From: Agrocybe praecox
Lineage: Eukaryota; Basidiomycota; Agaricomycetes; Agaricales; Agrocybaceae
Assembly (NCBI GenBank): GCA_964017145.1
Contig: OZ024847.1
Span: forward strand, 310,001 to 374,000
Reading direction: 5' to 3'
Length of the DNA: 64,000 nucleotides
Positions 12,540 through 25,100 of this stretch are shown here, in pieces (positions within the stretch are counted from its first letter, which is position 1; each line of letters opens with the position of its first letter). The notes below the pieces were generated by a model. It did no database searches. It saw only the letters and a program-made list of their open reading frames with translations, and was not told where the DNA came from. Both the position numbers and the translations under genes were made by a program.

Positions 12540-14036
12540 TTACTCATTCCTCCAGAAATCTCCGTTACCGTGCAGACCGTCATGTCCAGAGGATTGCTGC
12601 GGGATTACTGGGTAGCCCGCGTTAGCATGCATTGATTGACGACTTCGTTGAGAGTAGGGAGCCGCTTCCAGAGGCGATATTGGCGGGTAAGAGCCTCCTG
12701 GAGAAATCGAGGCATCATATCCCCTGGGCGTAAAGTTCCTCGACATTGAATTGGACGGTAAACTGCCGTGGGCATCGAAAGATGGGGTCTGGTGGTGAGG
12801 AAGTGGGCTAGAAGTACTCGCAAGATTAGATTGGAAAGGAGCAAGTTGAGTCTGATTGGGATAAAATGGGCTGTTTAATGTAGGGAAAAAGTTTGGAGAT
12901 GAGGGAGAATGATGGGAGTGTCCGCTAGAACCTTCATTGTTTGGCCAGGAGCTGCCGGATGAGTAGGGTTTCTGGCCTGATAGAGATGATGGAAGTCGGT
13001 CCTGGCTGTTACCCAACCACGAACTAGAAGTCCGGTCAACCCTCGTTTGCCAGGAAGCGTCCGTACCGAAAATAGATGATGGTGACTGGCTTTGTCCTGT
13101 CGTCTGCACGTAGGGGTAAAGTCCATCAGAACCCACTTGCATGCGAGGCGATGTGGACGTGGGAGGGCCCATATTGTTCGATAAACGGTCTGCGACAGAG
13201 TACTGGTTTAAACGCGCATCGTGTCGGTGCTGGCCATTGGAACCAAACATCGAGTCCCCCACTTGGTGACTTGAGTTACGAGAATAACCGCCATACTTTA
13301 CTTGGTCGAGAGGCGGGAGTGAGTTTGGGCCCATGGAGTAGCTCGGACGCGAATGGGATGTCTGTGGCAGGCCGGTCTCACTATGTTCGTCGCCGTCTAT
13401 AGGAGAAGCATCGAAATCAAGGCCGTCATCCCCATCTGCTGACATTTGGTCTGCAGGCCTTGCTGTCCCAGGTTCTGAGCGGCGGCGTCTCCTCGTGTTG
13501 TTTGGTCTGCGACGATAAACATAGTCTGGGTAGCGCGTATTAAAAGTTTCTTTTAGCTGTTTGGCTTGCTCGAGATAGAATTGCTTTTCAGACTAGACGC
13601 CGGGAGAGTTAGACAAAAATAAGCAATCGATAACGTATGTGCCAATCACCGAAGGCATTGTCACCCACTCCTTGCTGAGTATTTTACTAATTTCTCCAGT
13701 GCGCATTGCTTGGTTTTCTGCAGAAACTTGTGGTCGCCTTCGACGAGCGAATATCATGAACGCGTTCATTGGTCGTTTTGGAGTTCCATCAGCGTTGAGT
13801 GTCTGAGATGTCAGAGCAGAATTTGGATCGTCTGGGGGTGGCGGTCAATGAGGAAGAGAACTGCATGGAAAAATAGACATACCATCCAAGTCCTCTTGTT
13901 TTGGGAGATCACCATAGAGTGGGTAGTTGCCATCCTCCGAGCCTGATTGTGAAGCGCGCTCTTCCGACTTGAAGCTTGAATTATTGTGAGCGATGGAGGA
14001 GGATTTTGAGGAGGAAGTATTGGCGTACCTGCTCAT
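12540..14036 (-). CDS. HMG-box transcription factor (MATA_HMG-type box)
   Basis: Three exons in phase: 14036-13883, 13831-13650 and 13592-12540, for 462 aa. The HMG box (about residues 70-139) begins KRPMNAFMIFARRRRPQVSA, continues with MRTGEISKILSKEWVTMP, and after the second intron SEKQFYLEQAKQLKETF followed by RYPDYVYRRRPNN. It ends in a basic run (TRRRRR) that is a likely nuclear localisation signal. The RPMNAFM(I/L)(F/W) opening is diagnostic of sequence-specific HMG boxes of the mating-type/Ste11/Prf1/pcc1 kind, which bend DNA in the minor groove and in basidiomycetes regulate sexual development. The remaining 300 residues are Ser/Gln/Pro/Gly-rich and look disordered, as in activation domains. 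Which orthologue it is cannot be told from the box alone. Confidence 0.85.
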
Positions 14037-16680
14037 GGTCAAAGTGTTGGAGAGGGATTGCGGGATGATCGGTTGGGCAAGGTTGTCTCAGATAAAAGGT
14101 TAAGGGCGGAACGAAAAGCGGATACTATGGCTTGCTATTCGCTACCATCCGAGCAGCAAAACCCCCTTTGTTATTCCCAACTTCAGTGTTGTTGTTGTTG
14201 ACGTATTATCCCAGGAAAGGGTGCTTCGCAAACAATCCAGTCTGATCTTCGAGCGAATCTGGTTCGAGGTGCTCATGACACCGCTTGATGAACCCTTGTA
14301 ACACTGGCTCACAGGCACGGTCAGCGGATTACCAGGTTAACGAATCTTTTCCGAGAATTTTCGTCATCTGAAAATGTGTTGACCGGTTGGTATTCTGAAA
14401 TCTAGCCAGATGTCCGGAACTTGGAATTCCTCATGCGGCTACAGCGCATAAAACCCCAATAGGGTGATGTTTCACGATCAGGATATCCCTCCACGGCCTT
14501 TTCCAGTTATTTTCTTGGTGGCGCCGTCGTCCAGTTACCTGAGAACAAACATGAATAAATATACACTTGAATCAGCGCGAATATGTTGCGGGGTTTCAAC
14601 GCTAGATCGCCGATTCACGAAGGAGATCTCTGTGAACAATTTGTAAACTCGAGCCCTTGGCCTTGGCTCGAATCATGAGGTCTTCCTCTGCTTATGGGCG
14701 TCAATGCCAGATATGCATCGGATTTCATTGGATTCATGTCCACATGACTCTTGTCACGATCTGGAATCCCTGTCAATGGAGAAACACATCGCGGTTCCGA
14801 AACTAGCGGGCACTTCAAGCATGCGAGGGCGACCACATCCTGCTCTGAGTAGTAGTCACCATCGCTCATGTCAGTTAAGCTTCCTTCGCACCTTTTATAA
14901 GGAAAAGCGCCCAGGACTTTCGCTACAAGTCACGTTTGTCCTTGGGTCAATATCTGATCCGGAACGTCCGTTAGAACCACCTACAAAAAATTCAATCTCA
15001 GTTTTCTACTTTCCATAAAGTCGCGTTTAAAATCCACAAAAAAGAACAGCTCCACTTTTTGCTATCATCCATGAACCTGCGCATGGAGTCAAGTTTTGAT
15101 CGTTGGATGACTTCGGTTCGGCATGTAAATATAGTATCGCGTATGATAATGTTTGAGAGGCTGATGCGTTCAATACCTGGGTTACACATCAGGGATCAAA
15201 AGTAATGGAGAAACACATATCCAATGAATGTCCCAGGGCACCTATGTACGTAAAACTGACCGTGCAATCACTCTCAGAAATTTTGGAAGCGAAAACCATA
15301 GGGATTGATGTTCAAAGTGACTACATACTTACGAGAAGCTATCCGTGACCAGCTCGGGTGATAAATTTGGGTTCAAAGGGCGCACGTCGGGGGCGCGGGT
15401 TTACGCGGTCGGGCGCACCTGTGAAAGAAGCTATGTACCGATGCACTTGACTTATGAGTCAGTGTAGCAAACTAAGGAGTGATCCGCCTATTCACTGAAG
15501 TACCATACTGCAATAGGCAAAATTTATCGACGTAAAAAAAGTGTGTTTAAATAAGCCAACACAAACGTTTGTGCGCTTATTTCTTCGCGGTACGAATTGA
15601 ATTTGTTTTTAGCCTTTTAACTTTCTGCTACCTTTTTGGAGTTTGTGGATCTACATACCTAGAAAAGGGCTGCGCTCAGATATGTCGAAGATCTCTAGAA
15701 TTTGAAAAGCGTCTTGAGTCCAGGGCAACCAATTTTTAATAAAACGCCGGATGCCTTCCATCAAGTAGAAAAGAGACTAAAGTATGATATATAGCAAGTC
15801 GGCTGTGTCGATCTACGTTATAACCTCAAGTCAGAAGGCTGGCAGTCCAGGTAAAACGCCATTCTTTTCCACTAGCGCCGAGTAGTGCCAAGAATATGAA
15901 ACCACAAGCAGCATAAACATCTTTTAGCCCGAAATGCCGGGGGCATCAGATTACCGGCACCAGTCCAGTTTTTGCGATGGTTGAAATGAACAGGTCTTCC
16001 GAAAGATTTATCCAGTATCCCAAGCCTCGATAAGATACCTCTGCCAAGGAGTCCGACTACCGAAGAAAGTTGGAAGGATAGGAAAGTCATAAAAAGAACC
16101 ATATGGCCAGACCCTGATTGAGATTCTTGGTCTTAATTACTCTGCCGCCATTTCAAACGGTCCAAGGAGGTGAGGTGGATTACGACCCCAGGCGAATTTA
16201 CGTAATGTTAGACAGGGGTGGCTCGCTGAGGGTGGCGCTAAGAGGCAGTGCTTCCTGCCACTGGATTACGGGAGCCATGCGTCTTTGTCGAGGTTTTAAT
16301 ATGCAGACGAGAAAAAGTCATAGTTAGACATATGTCACTAGAGTCCACAGAGAAAGTCCTGGATAATCCTAGTTCAGCTTATCCCAACGAGCCGTATACA
16401 GAACCCCCAGAAAAAGAATATACGACGATCTGCTAGAGAGGTATTGTTCATGTTTAAAAGACGAATTTAAACATTTATGTCGGCGTTTACTGCGGGGATT
16501 GAAAATTTCTCTCGCGGTAATCATGTGATCCGATCCCATCACGGGTGCAAATAATGGCTCGATAATACCGGAATCTATCATTTAAGATAACGACCGTCCG
16601 TCACCGCCGCCGTCCGCAACCTTAAGCTGCTTTTCGACCCAAACAACACTCATATACACAATTAAAGAAGAGAGTAACAA
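14037..16680. other. Intergenic, 2.6 kb
   Basis: This is the shared upstream region of the HMG-box gene (leftward) and the phosphorylase gene (rightward). ORFs of 60-104 codons occur on both strands without domains, splice structure or conserved motifs that I can recognise. Confidence 0.45.
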
Positions 16681-18334
16681 TGAAGGATACATTAACCGAT
16701 GCAAGTGAGTTGTCTTTTGTGTGATATTTTGGTAAACTCTGCGGAGTATGTACATCAGTTGATTCTGATTTATTACTCCAGATTTTCCCAAAACTGCAGA
16801 TCAACGTGTCTATCACCTGGGAGTTCGCCCTGGAGAGGTAGCGAATCGAATTGTGAGGGAATATACGCGTATAAAGCGCGTTTTCTTGCTTCTTCTGACG
16901 TCGGTTCGTTTATTATACAGATTACTGTCGGATCACCGTCAAGAGCGAACAAGATTGCATCATATCTAGATGCCCAACCCAAACCATTCGTGCTCAACTC
17001 GGAGCGCAGTTTCCTGACAATAACTGGCCGATATCAAGGAGTACCAGTATCCATAGTGAGTATTGGTATGGGAGCGCCGAACATGGATTTTTTCGTTCGT
17101 GAAATACGGGAGAGCGTTAGCGGCGACTTGGCCATCATCAGGTTTTTTTCATTTAAAAAATAATCTATCGATATGTATTCTCACCATGAAATATTTAGGC
17201 TTGGATCCTGCGGAGGACTGGGTGATGTCAATCCTGGAACCCTGGTCGTCCCACGGGCCTGTGTTGAGATTTCGAGAAACGTCGATTTCTTTACCGACCC
17301 AGACAACTGTGATGACCCTGCGTACCGAATTAGTAAACAGGTAAACGCAGACTAGTTTCGCGGGTTCATGTGAACCGTTGCTAATGAAGGTTGTGACTTA
17401 CAGGTGTCAGCCGACAAGAACCTTACTGAACAAGTAAGAGAGATTGTATCTTGATTTGCCGTGGTTGTCCTGATCTGATGACGTCGGAAACCTCAATCTA
17501 GCTTGTAAAGTCACTCAATGCTGTTAAGCCGTTGACATCCTCTTTAAGTGTGGTTTCCAATGTCATAAACGCCTCTGCGGATAGGTAGGCCAGAAGATTG
17601 CCTGCGATACAATCTTCCTTAAACTTACAAATGTTTTTTTCAAAGCTTCTATTCTTCTCAAGGAAGACAGACATCTTTCCCTGACCATAATGAAGGTCTT
17701 ATTGAACATTTAATCGCGAGAGTCGATGACCTAGCCACACTGGAGGTGTGTCACTGAATAAAATAAAATAACATAAAGCCGTTAATACCGTTGACTTAGA
17801 TGGAAACATTTCACCTCTTACATCTGGCAGCTTGCTGGACTGGCCGGACCGCATCGTCTAAGTTAGAATCTCCGCCACTTGCGACAGGCCCCGTCACACC
17901 AGTCATTGCCCAATCCTCAAATCCCAGACCGACAACACAATCTACTCCACTACAATTACCGAATACTGTCATCAGAGCTGCGGCAATCCATATGGTTTTT
18001 GCTTCTCGTAAATCCCGGGATTTTATAACCCCGCAGCAGGTTGACGAGGTAGAAAAGTGGGCTGGGAAGGTAAGGTTCCACCTCTGTTCGAAGCTAGGCA
18101 ACGCAACGTTGTCTAGAATCTTTGAATATAGCCCATATGCTAAGTTGTCGTTTTGCAAATTTATTTAGGGAGTTCTCGACGCTCTTCTCAACATCGAAAT
18201 TGCTAAAAGTGTAAGTAATAGCCATGGCATGCAATTCTGGATTCCACGCAACTATTTTCTGACCGTATACATTTTTCTAGCGGGTACATGCCGATGAAGG
18301 CAGCGTCTGGGACATTGCGCAAACGACCAATTAA
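16681..18334 (+). CDS. Uridine phosphorylase-like nucleoside phosphorylase
   Basis: The gene starts MKDTLTDAN (the Asn codon spans the first intron) and is split by at least nine introns. Diagnostic blocks in order: FPKTADQRVYHLGVRPGEV, then ITVGSPSRANKIASYLD (phosphate-binding GSPSR), VSIVSIGMGAPNMDFFVRE, LGSCGGLGDVNPGTLVVP, EISRNVDFFTDPDNCDDPAY, and LATLE|METFHLLHLA, the E-M-E-T-(F/H) segment that contacts the ribose and base. The end reads RVHADEGSVWDIAQTTN and a TAA at 18332. The family cleaves uridine and phosphate to uracil and ribose-1-phosphate in pyrimidine salvage. An insertion rich in Pro/Thr/Ser follows the METF segment. The cytosine deaminase at 34.3 kb also feeds uracil salvage but is not adjacent. 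Confidence 0.85.
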
Positions 18335-18632
18335 AGAAACAATAATCTCTTAACTGATATTATCGTACAATAATGTACAATAATGTCATAAATTATCGGA
18401 TTTAGCCAGCTAATTTAACTGTCGAGGTGGCACGAATCCAAAATGATCTTTGAACAGCGCACCTTGCGATAATTCTCGACGGATGTATATAGACGCCATT
18501 GCCGGAGACTTCGTAACTACTGGCGAGTGCTTCGAAGACTGGGAAGCAGGTAAATGCATAATTGTTCTGCCATACATACACAGCCCTCTAATGACATCCC
18601 AGTCGCATGCTTGGAATATCCTAGAGGTACCC

Positions 18633-20840
18633 TTAATCCAAATCCGCCCAGATAACATCGACAACACCGAGGTTTCTTAAAGACAACGCTTCTTCTTTAG
18701 TGATCAATTTGCAGTTCGCCAGACGCAGGTATATTATATGCGCCGGTCGGAATGCTTCTTGCATCGATATGATACTGGATACCATATTCGGTGTAGGAGC
18801 GACTGGAACCGACTCTGAGGATGGACCCAACTCGAGCGCGTGACGGGGTAGTCTCCTCAACGGTTTAATCTTCCTTCCCATCTGGGACGTTCCCGTCTTA
18901 TGACTGGCGTCTGGGTTCCCATTCTGCCAACCCCGCGTGACGGGGGTGGTTGCTCCATTCGGACCTGCCACGCCTTTGTGCTCGTTGTCCTTTGAGAAGT
19001 CAGTGATGTTTTTGTTCCTGGAAAGAACGACTTCACGAAGAGCCGGGAATTCCAAATCCTGGCAACCCCAGAACGAGAGGGCTTCCAGTCTCGGACACAC
19101 TTTGACGCCATTTCCAACGGTTCCTAAAGCCCCCTTGATTTCTCGGCCGCTTATATATGTCCTATTGAGGCCAAATAGCCGCTCGTGAAGAGTCTCTATC
19201 AACCTTCCGACCCCAATGCAAGAATCAAACGATAAAGACGTCAGAAAAGGCGTGTAGCCAAGCATAGTATCCACTCGAGATCCTTCTGGACAAAGTTTAA
19301 AATGAGACAGCGTGAGATGAGTGAGGAATGGGAGGCGAGGGTCACGAAAAATGGATTCTAGGCGCGGAAAGATAGGCAAAGGCGGTAATTCTTCACCGGA
19401 TTTCCGAGCTGCCGCATCTAAATTGGTGAAAGCAACTTTTTCGAGAGCTGGTAGAGAGTACTTTCGCAATACACAGACACTGGCCTCTTCTGTCCCACTG
19501 CATTGCAGGCTGACATCCTTCAAGCGAGGATAAGTGATGGCACCACGTGTATAAGCACTGAGGGATATGGTGGAGTAGCGAGGTGGTTCAAAACCATCCC
19601 TTGCAGATACTTTATCCTCGACCCATAGATCGAGCTTTTCGAGGACAGGGAGCTCGAACAGGGCCAAAAATCGGTGGATGTCGATGCTCGAAGGGAACGT
19701 CCAGTCTATGACTTTGAGATGATTTAATTTGATAATTTTGATTTCCTTCAAAAATGGTAGTGCGTTCCCGTCAGGTACGATGCTTTCCCCCTTGATCGGG
19801 CAAACGTCGAACAAAGGTATAGTGTTGTTAATGATTAATTCCTCCAGAAGTGGGGTTTCTTCCAGGAAGCGACATAAGACAGACATTCTAAAGGAGTACC
19901 GATGCCTCGCTGGTGCAATCCTGGAGGTGTACGCGATTTCTAAAGATCGCAAGTTGCCTACGAAATTCGGCGCAAAATTGTATAAAGGAATTCTTTCCAC
20001 TTTGAGATGAAGCAGAGGAGTTGATATCGAGCTGGGAGTAGACTCAAGCGCTTGTCCTTCCCAAACTTCAGCAAAGTAGCCATGAAGCAGCCTATGTGCT
20101 TCAAGGAAGGAAGGGTCCTTCGTGGTTAATGCATAGGTGAGTCGCTTTAAACGAGGTAGTGTCTGTGGATGTTTCTGTATTGCACGGAAAATGAAGGTAG
20201 TCGCTACGGACGCCCGACACTGTATAGAAAGGTATTCAATGCGGTTGAAGTGTTGAGACATAAGTGATACCATATCGATCACTTCCTGGCATTCCTCTGT
20301 TGGCCTTGTGTCCTCCAAAGTGCAGTATTCGACCTCGAGCAAGGCACTCCTGGATCGTTCGATGAAAACCCTTGCTGCTTTGCCAGTCTTAAAACCTTGA
20401 AGTATAACTTTCTTCCACAATCTCGAGGTCGATAATGCAATAGTACGCCATCTCCTACAAACATGGGAGACAACTACTGGGGCCACATGCCAGTGGTCCG
20501 TATCGTTGTGCTCAGAATCTGCAAACGTAAGAAAAATTTGGCCAAGTAACTCCGTTGGAAGCCAGTTTATGGGTTCCTTCTCATCTTCTAATTCCTTTTT
20601 CTCCCTTTTAACAGCTTCTTTTTCCTTCGTAACTTCGTCTTTCATCTTCTGTAGGCCGTCAATAACTTGTTGAAACTGGACCTCGCGTTGCATGAGAGCC
20701 TCGATCTGGATATCGAGACGTGAAATGCATACTTCAAGTTCGTCTCTGGTTCTCCTAAGCATTTCTAAATGCCTCAGAGGCTCATATGCAAGATAAAGTG
20801 AAATAGAAAGAAAAAATTGTGGTGAACTTGTGGTGAACAA
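18633..20840 (-). CDS. F-box/LRR-type protein with N-terminal coiled coil
   Basis: A single long exon (735 aa if started at 20840; the Met beginning MLRRTRDELEVC, 26 residues in, is a plausible alternative). Residues about 27-92 form a charged coiled coil (QREVQFQQVIDGLQKMKDE and the K/E-rich run after it). The F-box follows: INWLPTELLGQIFLTFAD, then VVVSHVCRRWRTIALSTSRLW, the standard basidiomycete F-box-like signature. The rest is a series of irregular leucine-rich repeats (HLKVERIPL, LTSLSFDSC, LEALSFWGCQDL, IIYLRLANCKL). Such proteins are substrate adaptors of SCF ubiquitin ligases; the target is unknown. They are highly expanded in mushroom genomes. The gene ends at a TAA at 18633, and about 300 nt separate it from the convergent phosphorylase gene. 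Confidence 0.8.
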   Translation of the reverse strand: MFTTSSPQFFLSISLYLAYEPLRHLEMLRRTRDELEVCISRLDIQIEALMQREVQFQQVIDGLQKMKDEVTKEKEAVKREKKELEDEKEPINWLPTELLGQIFLTFADSEHNDTDHWHVAPVVVSHVCRRWRTIALSTSRLWKKVILQGFKTGKAARVFIERSRSALLEVEYCTLEDTRPTEECQEVIDMVSLMSQHFNRIEYLSIQCRASVATTFIFRAIQKHPQTLPRLKRLTYALTTKDPSFLEAHRLLHGYFAEVWEGQALESTPSSISTPLLHLKVERIPLYNFAPNFVGNLRSLEIAYTSRIAPARHRYSFRMSVLCRFLEETPLLEELIINNTIPLFDVCPIKGESIVPDGNALPFLKEIKIIKLNHLKVIDWTFPSSIDIHRFLALFELPVLEKLDLWVEDKVSARDGFEPPRYSTISLSAYTRGAITYPRLKDVSLQCSGTEEASVCVLRKYSLPALEKVAFTNLDAAARKSGEELPPLPIFPRLESIFRDPRLPFLTHLTLSHFKLCPEGSRVDTMLGYTPFLTSLSFDSCIGVGRLIETLHERLFGLNRTYISGREIKGALGTVGNGVKVCPRLEALSFWGCQDLEFPALREVVLSRNKNITDFSKDNEHKGVAGPNGATTPVTRGWQNGNPDASHKTGTSQMGRKIKPLRRLPRHALELGPSSESVPVAPTPNMVSSIISMQEAFRPAHIIYLRLANCKLITKEEALSLRNLGVVDVIWADLD

Positions 20841-22190
20841 TAAACGCGCGTTAGGTAATATGTTTTACAATGCAATCCCTAGGCTCGTGACCGACCGTTA
20901 CCTGTTGGTAGTCCGATTGAGTTCCGCTTGATGGCCGTCGGAGCTTAGGAAAACTCTAAACCATGACAAATGACCAAACATGCGTAACCACCACAACTCG
21001 GCTCGTCTTGGCATGACCCGGTCGCCCATAGGTAGAGCTGGTTGGGCCTAAGACCTGTTCTATGGAAGATGAGCTGCCTTTATCCTTTCCACAGAACAAG
21101 TGCAGTCGACGACATCCGGTTACCCGAGACGAGGTCATTCTTCGTGGTTCATTCTGTATGTACAGTACAACGACCGGGATTCAGTAATTTGTCTCGGAAG
21201 ATAAGAAAAGAGAATCCCTAATCGGGATTTGAATTGACAGCCAGTTGGGTACGCAGGTTTCGCTCCGGCGAAGGAGCTCATCAGAGCTACCCTGACCCGA
21301 CTGTGAATGGATTACACTCCCTATTTGTTAAGCACTATGCGCCGTGGATTCCGCTGAGACGAGGGAGGGTGGACGCACTAGTACTGGTCGCGAGTCTATG
21401 CAATCGCGTGATTAATCCATGGCGGAGTTTAGTATGCCGACAATGCCGACAATTGACACGGCCCCCGATATGTCCGTTGTGTTGTTGTTATTTTTCGAAC
21501 CACTCTTCGCGAATCATAAAAATCTCTGTGGGTTTCCGATTAACCGTTCTATAACGAAGGTCCGAAGTCCATATTCTTGTGTAGGGGTTTATACGGATTT
21601 TGTCTCACATGGAACCTGAGTTGCTACGAGCCTCATTTTGCCACACGAGAGGGATAAAGAAATTGTACCTTTCAACTATGCCGTACCTGCAGTGAGTACA
21701 GTGGCCACACTCAGCTATATCGGTTTGTGGTGTTGGAGTCTTTACTAAGTACGTCCTTTTTTTGCCGTTTACTGGATCCAATGCTTATCAATCCTTTTGT
21801 TCCCAGGCTCAGAAATGAATTAGAAATGAATTAATAACGAATCATTCCTGCATCTCAAGGTCTCATTCTCGAAGCATTCCATTGCTCTGTAGGACCAGCA
21901 CGGCTTTCTCGAACTTCTTGACAAAATCTGATACGCCTTTTTGTTTTTTCTGTCTCCATATAATCAAAACCACTGGCAGCACCGATTAAACGACTTTGCA
22001 GTTCTCAGCAGACCTTCTCCACGCGGTACCGTGTCAAATTGTCGACACACTCTTGGAATTGGTGACATCACCTCAAAAGTGAGCGTGATAGTCCGGCTTT
22101 CCATAGGCCAGGTGACAACCCCAAAGGTGCTATAAAGCTCGCATGGAAAAGTCTTCAATCCATTGGCAAGATTCTTCGTTATTCTCAATC
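20841..22190. other. Intergenic, 1.35 kb
   Basis: Between the F-box gene (leftward) and the alpha-glucosidase gene (rightward), so both promoters should lie here. ORFs of 60-106 codons have no recognisable content. Confidence 0.45.
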
Positions 22191-25100
22191 ATGATAGGAG
22201 CCATGCGTTGGCTATTCTGGAGCCTGCATCTTCCTGGGCTGCTTGCACAGGCAGAACCATCAAGCTTGGACTCCTCAGTCCGAAATACTGCTATTCTCAG
22301 CAAACCTAACCTCGATATAACCCAATGTCATGGTGAGTCAACGTCTCGTAATCTAGGTTTTTGGTCTCATTCCTCGCAACAAACTACTAGGCTATAAGCT
22401 AGCTTCTATCAACCAAAGTAATGTAGGTCTTACCGCACGCTTAACCTTGATTGGATCTCCCTGCAACGCGTTCGGAAACGACATCTCCGACCTCACCATT
22501 CAAGTCACATATGAGACGAACACAAGGCAAGTAATAATTACCATATTTTACTTTCTTGTTAACGGTGAGCTGGCAGGCTTCATGTTAATATATTTGATAC
22601 CGCGAATCAACAATACACCATTCCCGAATCAGTCATCGAACGACCCTCGCAGCCAAAGAAATCGTTCAAACAATCTTCAGATCTAGTCTTTAATTATAAT
22701 GAATCTCCGTTCGCCTTTTGGATCAATCGTCGGTCTCAGCCAAATGCAGCCCCTCTTTTTGACACCAGAGTTACGTCTCTTCCCAAGACCCCAGTCCCAC
22801 CCTTCATTCCGGAGGATAACTCTACAGCCCTGCACGGGTTTCCCCTTGTATTTGAGGATCAATATCTTCAGGTACGTCATTGCAGTCGCGACGTACTTTT
22901 GTTTGACTGATTCCAGTGTCCGTAGCTCTCGTCTGCTCTCCCTGTCAACACCAATATATATGGATTGGGTGAAGTGGTAGCAAGCTCAGGATACCGAAGG
23001 GATATTGGGCCAAATGGTGGCACGGTACAGACCATGTGGGCAAGAGATATTGCCGACCCAGTCGACGAAAACATGTCAGTCATTTTCGTAATTCATTTGG
23101 TGTTGCCAGATTTTAGGCGGCGCGTCCATCACGTGATGGCGTTTCCTTAATTCCTCCGACAATTTTTCGACGCGACTTTGCTAACCAAATGTCCTTTATG
23201 TAGTTATGGTTCCCATCCCATCTATTTGGAACACCGCTTCAATGCAAAGACTAACACCTCTCAATCTCATGGCGTTTTCCTTTTGAGGTAGGTCTTTAAA
23301 TCTGGTAGACGAAGTTAACCCCTCGAAGCCCCCTGCTAATTAAATTGCTGTTTGTTATCAGTGCCGCCGGTGGCGATATTCTTCTAACTACACCTCCCTC
23401 AGCCAATGTCTCGGTCATTGAGTATAGAATGATTGGTGGCGTGTTGGACTTTTATTTTTTCTCCGGGCCCACGCCCAATGCTGTCATCGAACAATACGGA
23501 GAATTGGTTGGATTTCCAACCTGGCAGCCCATGTGGGGTTTTGGGTTTCATCTTTGCCGGTCTGCTTCTTTCTTTCTTTGAGGTTAAAGCGTGTTTGAAC
23601 TCAAAAGGAAATTGTAGCTGGGGATATGAAAATATTGCGGACGTGCGAGACCAAGTGTCAAAAATGCGCGAAGCAAATATTCCTCTAGAAGGTCAGCGTT
23701 AATTCTGCTCTTCTTTTTCAATGACTCATACTCGTACGATTCCGCTTGGCGACCCTTTCTAGTTATGTGGAATGATATCGATTTATACCACGCCGTCCGT
23801 GACTTCACTAGTGACCCTGTCAGCTATCCTGGCGATGAAATGCGACAGTTTATTCGCGAGCTTGTAGGTTTCTTCATCTATTATATAGTAGACTTGTTAT
23901 AACCGACATTTTATCCAAAAATATAGAAAGCTAACAACCAGCATTGTGGGTTTTCTCTCCGAGGCTATGCGTACTGACAGGAGGTTCTGATGGCAATCTC
24001 ATCCCTTAGATATCCCTATCCTTGATGCAGCGATCCCAAAACAAGTCAATTCCACAGATGTCGTAAGTCACTTGAGTTGCACCCCCATTCCACGTTTTGC
24101 TCCACGTCAATCACGCATGTCGTTGCATAAACTTTCAAAGTCGCTGATCCCTTTTATGTCTACAGTATGATCCTTATACCAAAGGAGTTGAGCAGTAAGC
24201 CTTCATCTCTCCGTTACCACATAATCTGGTTACCGACGACGTTTCTTACTCATCCGGTTCTCTTTCAGAGGAGTGTTCATCACCAATCCAGATGGCTCAG
24301 AATACGTGGGGCAAGTGTGGCCAGGATACACGGTACGTCGTATCGGACGCCGGTATATGATCGTCACCAGCGCGGGTGGTTTATATTTTTTTCTTAGGTT
24401 TTCCCAGATTGGTTCCAGAAAAACACTCAGCAGTGGTGGACAGATGCTCTTCGGAACTGGAGTCTCGCCGGAGTGGAATACTCTGGTATCTGGCTTGACA
24501 TGAATGAAGCTAGCTCTTTCTGCGATGGTTCATGGTAAATTTCAGCTCGGAACATGTCCTTCTTGACCCTCGCTGAATTTATCCTTTATTTCTCTTACAC
24601 CTTAGTGGCACCGGTGCAGATCTCACCAACACCAGCGTACCCTTCATTCTCCCGGGTGAGCCGGGAAACCCCATTCTAGGTATGTTCCTCAACTTGTATT
24701 TCTTTTATTTACCGTTTTCATAACCATTTTGGTAGACTACCCAGAATGGTGAGATTTTCTTTTTCTTTGACCGTATTTTTCCTGATCTAGATGGCTATAG
24801 CTATAACTTGACGCTCTCTGGACCAAGTGGGAATATCACAGTCAACGGTACATTGACGTGTCAGCTCGACAGTTTGACAACGTCGGTTAACCTGGAAAGG
24901 CGCGGTCTTGGAGCTGGCAAACAGAAGGACGTCGATTTGAACGAGCCGCCTTATGCAATTCACAACGGTAAGTGCGGTCTTTGCGGTTGGGATTTACGAG
25001 ATTCTTCTTAAGCTGTGCTCAAGGGAACGGGCGACTCTCTATACACGCATTGGCCACAAACGCTACGCATGCCGATGGTCAGGCTGAATTGGATGTACAC

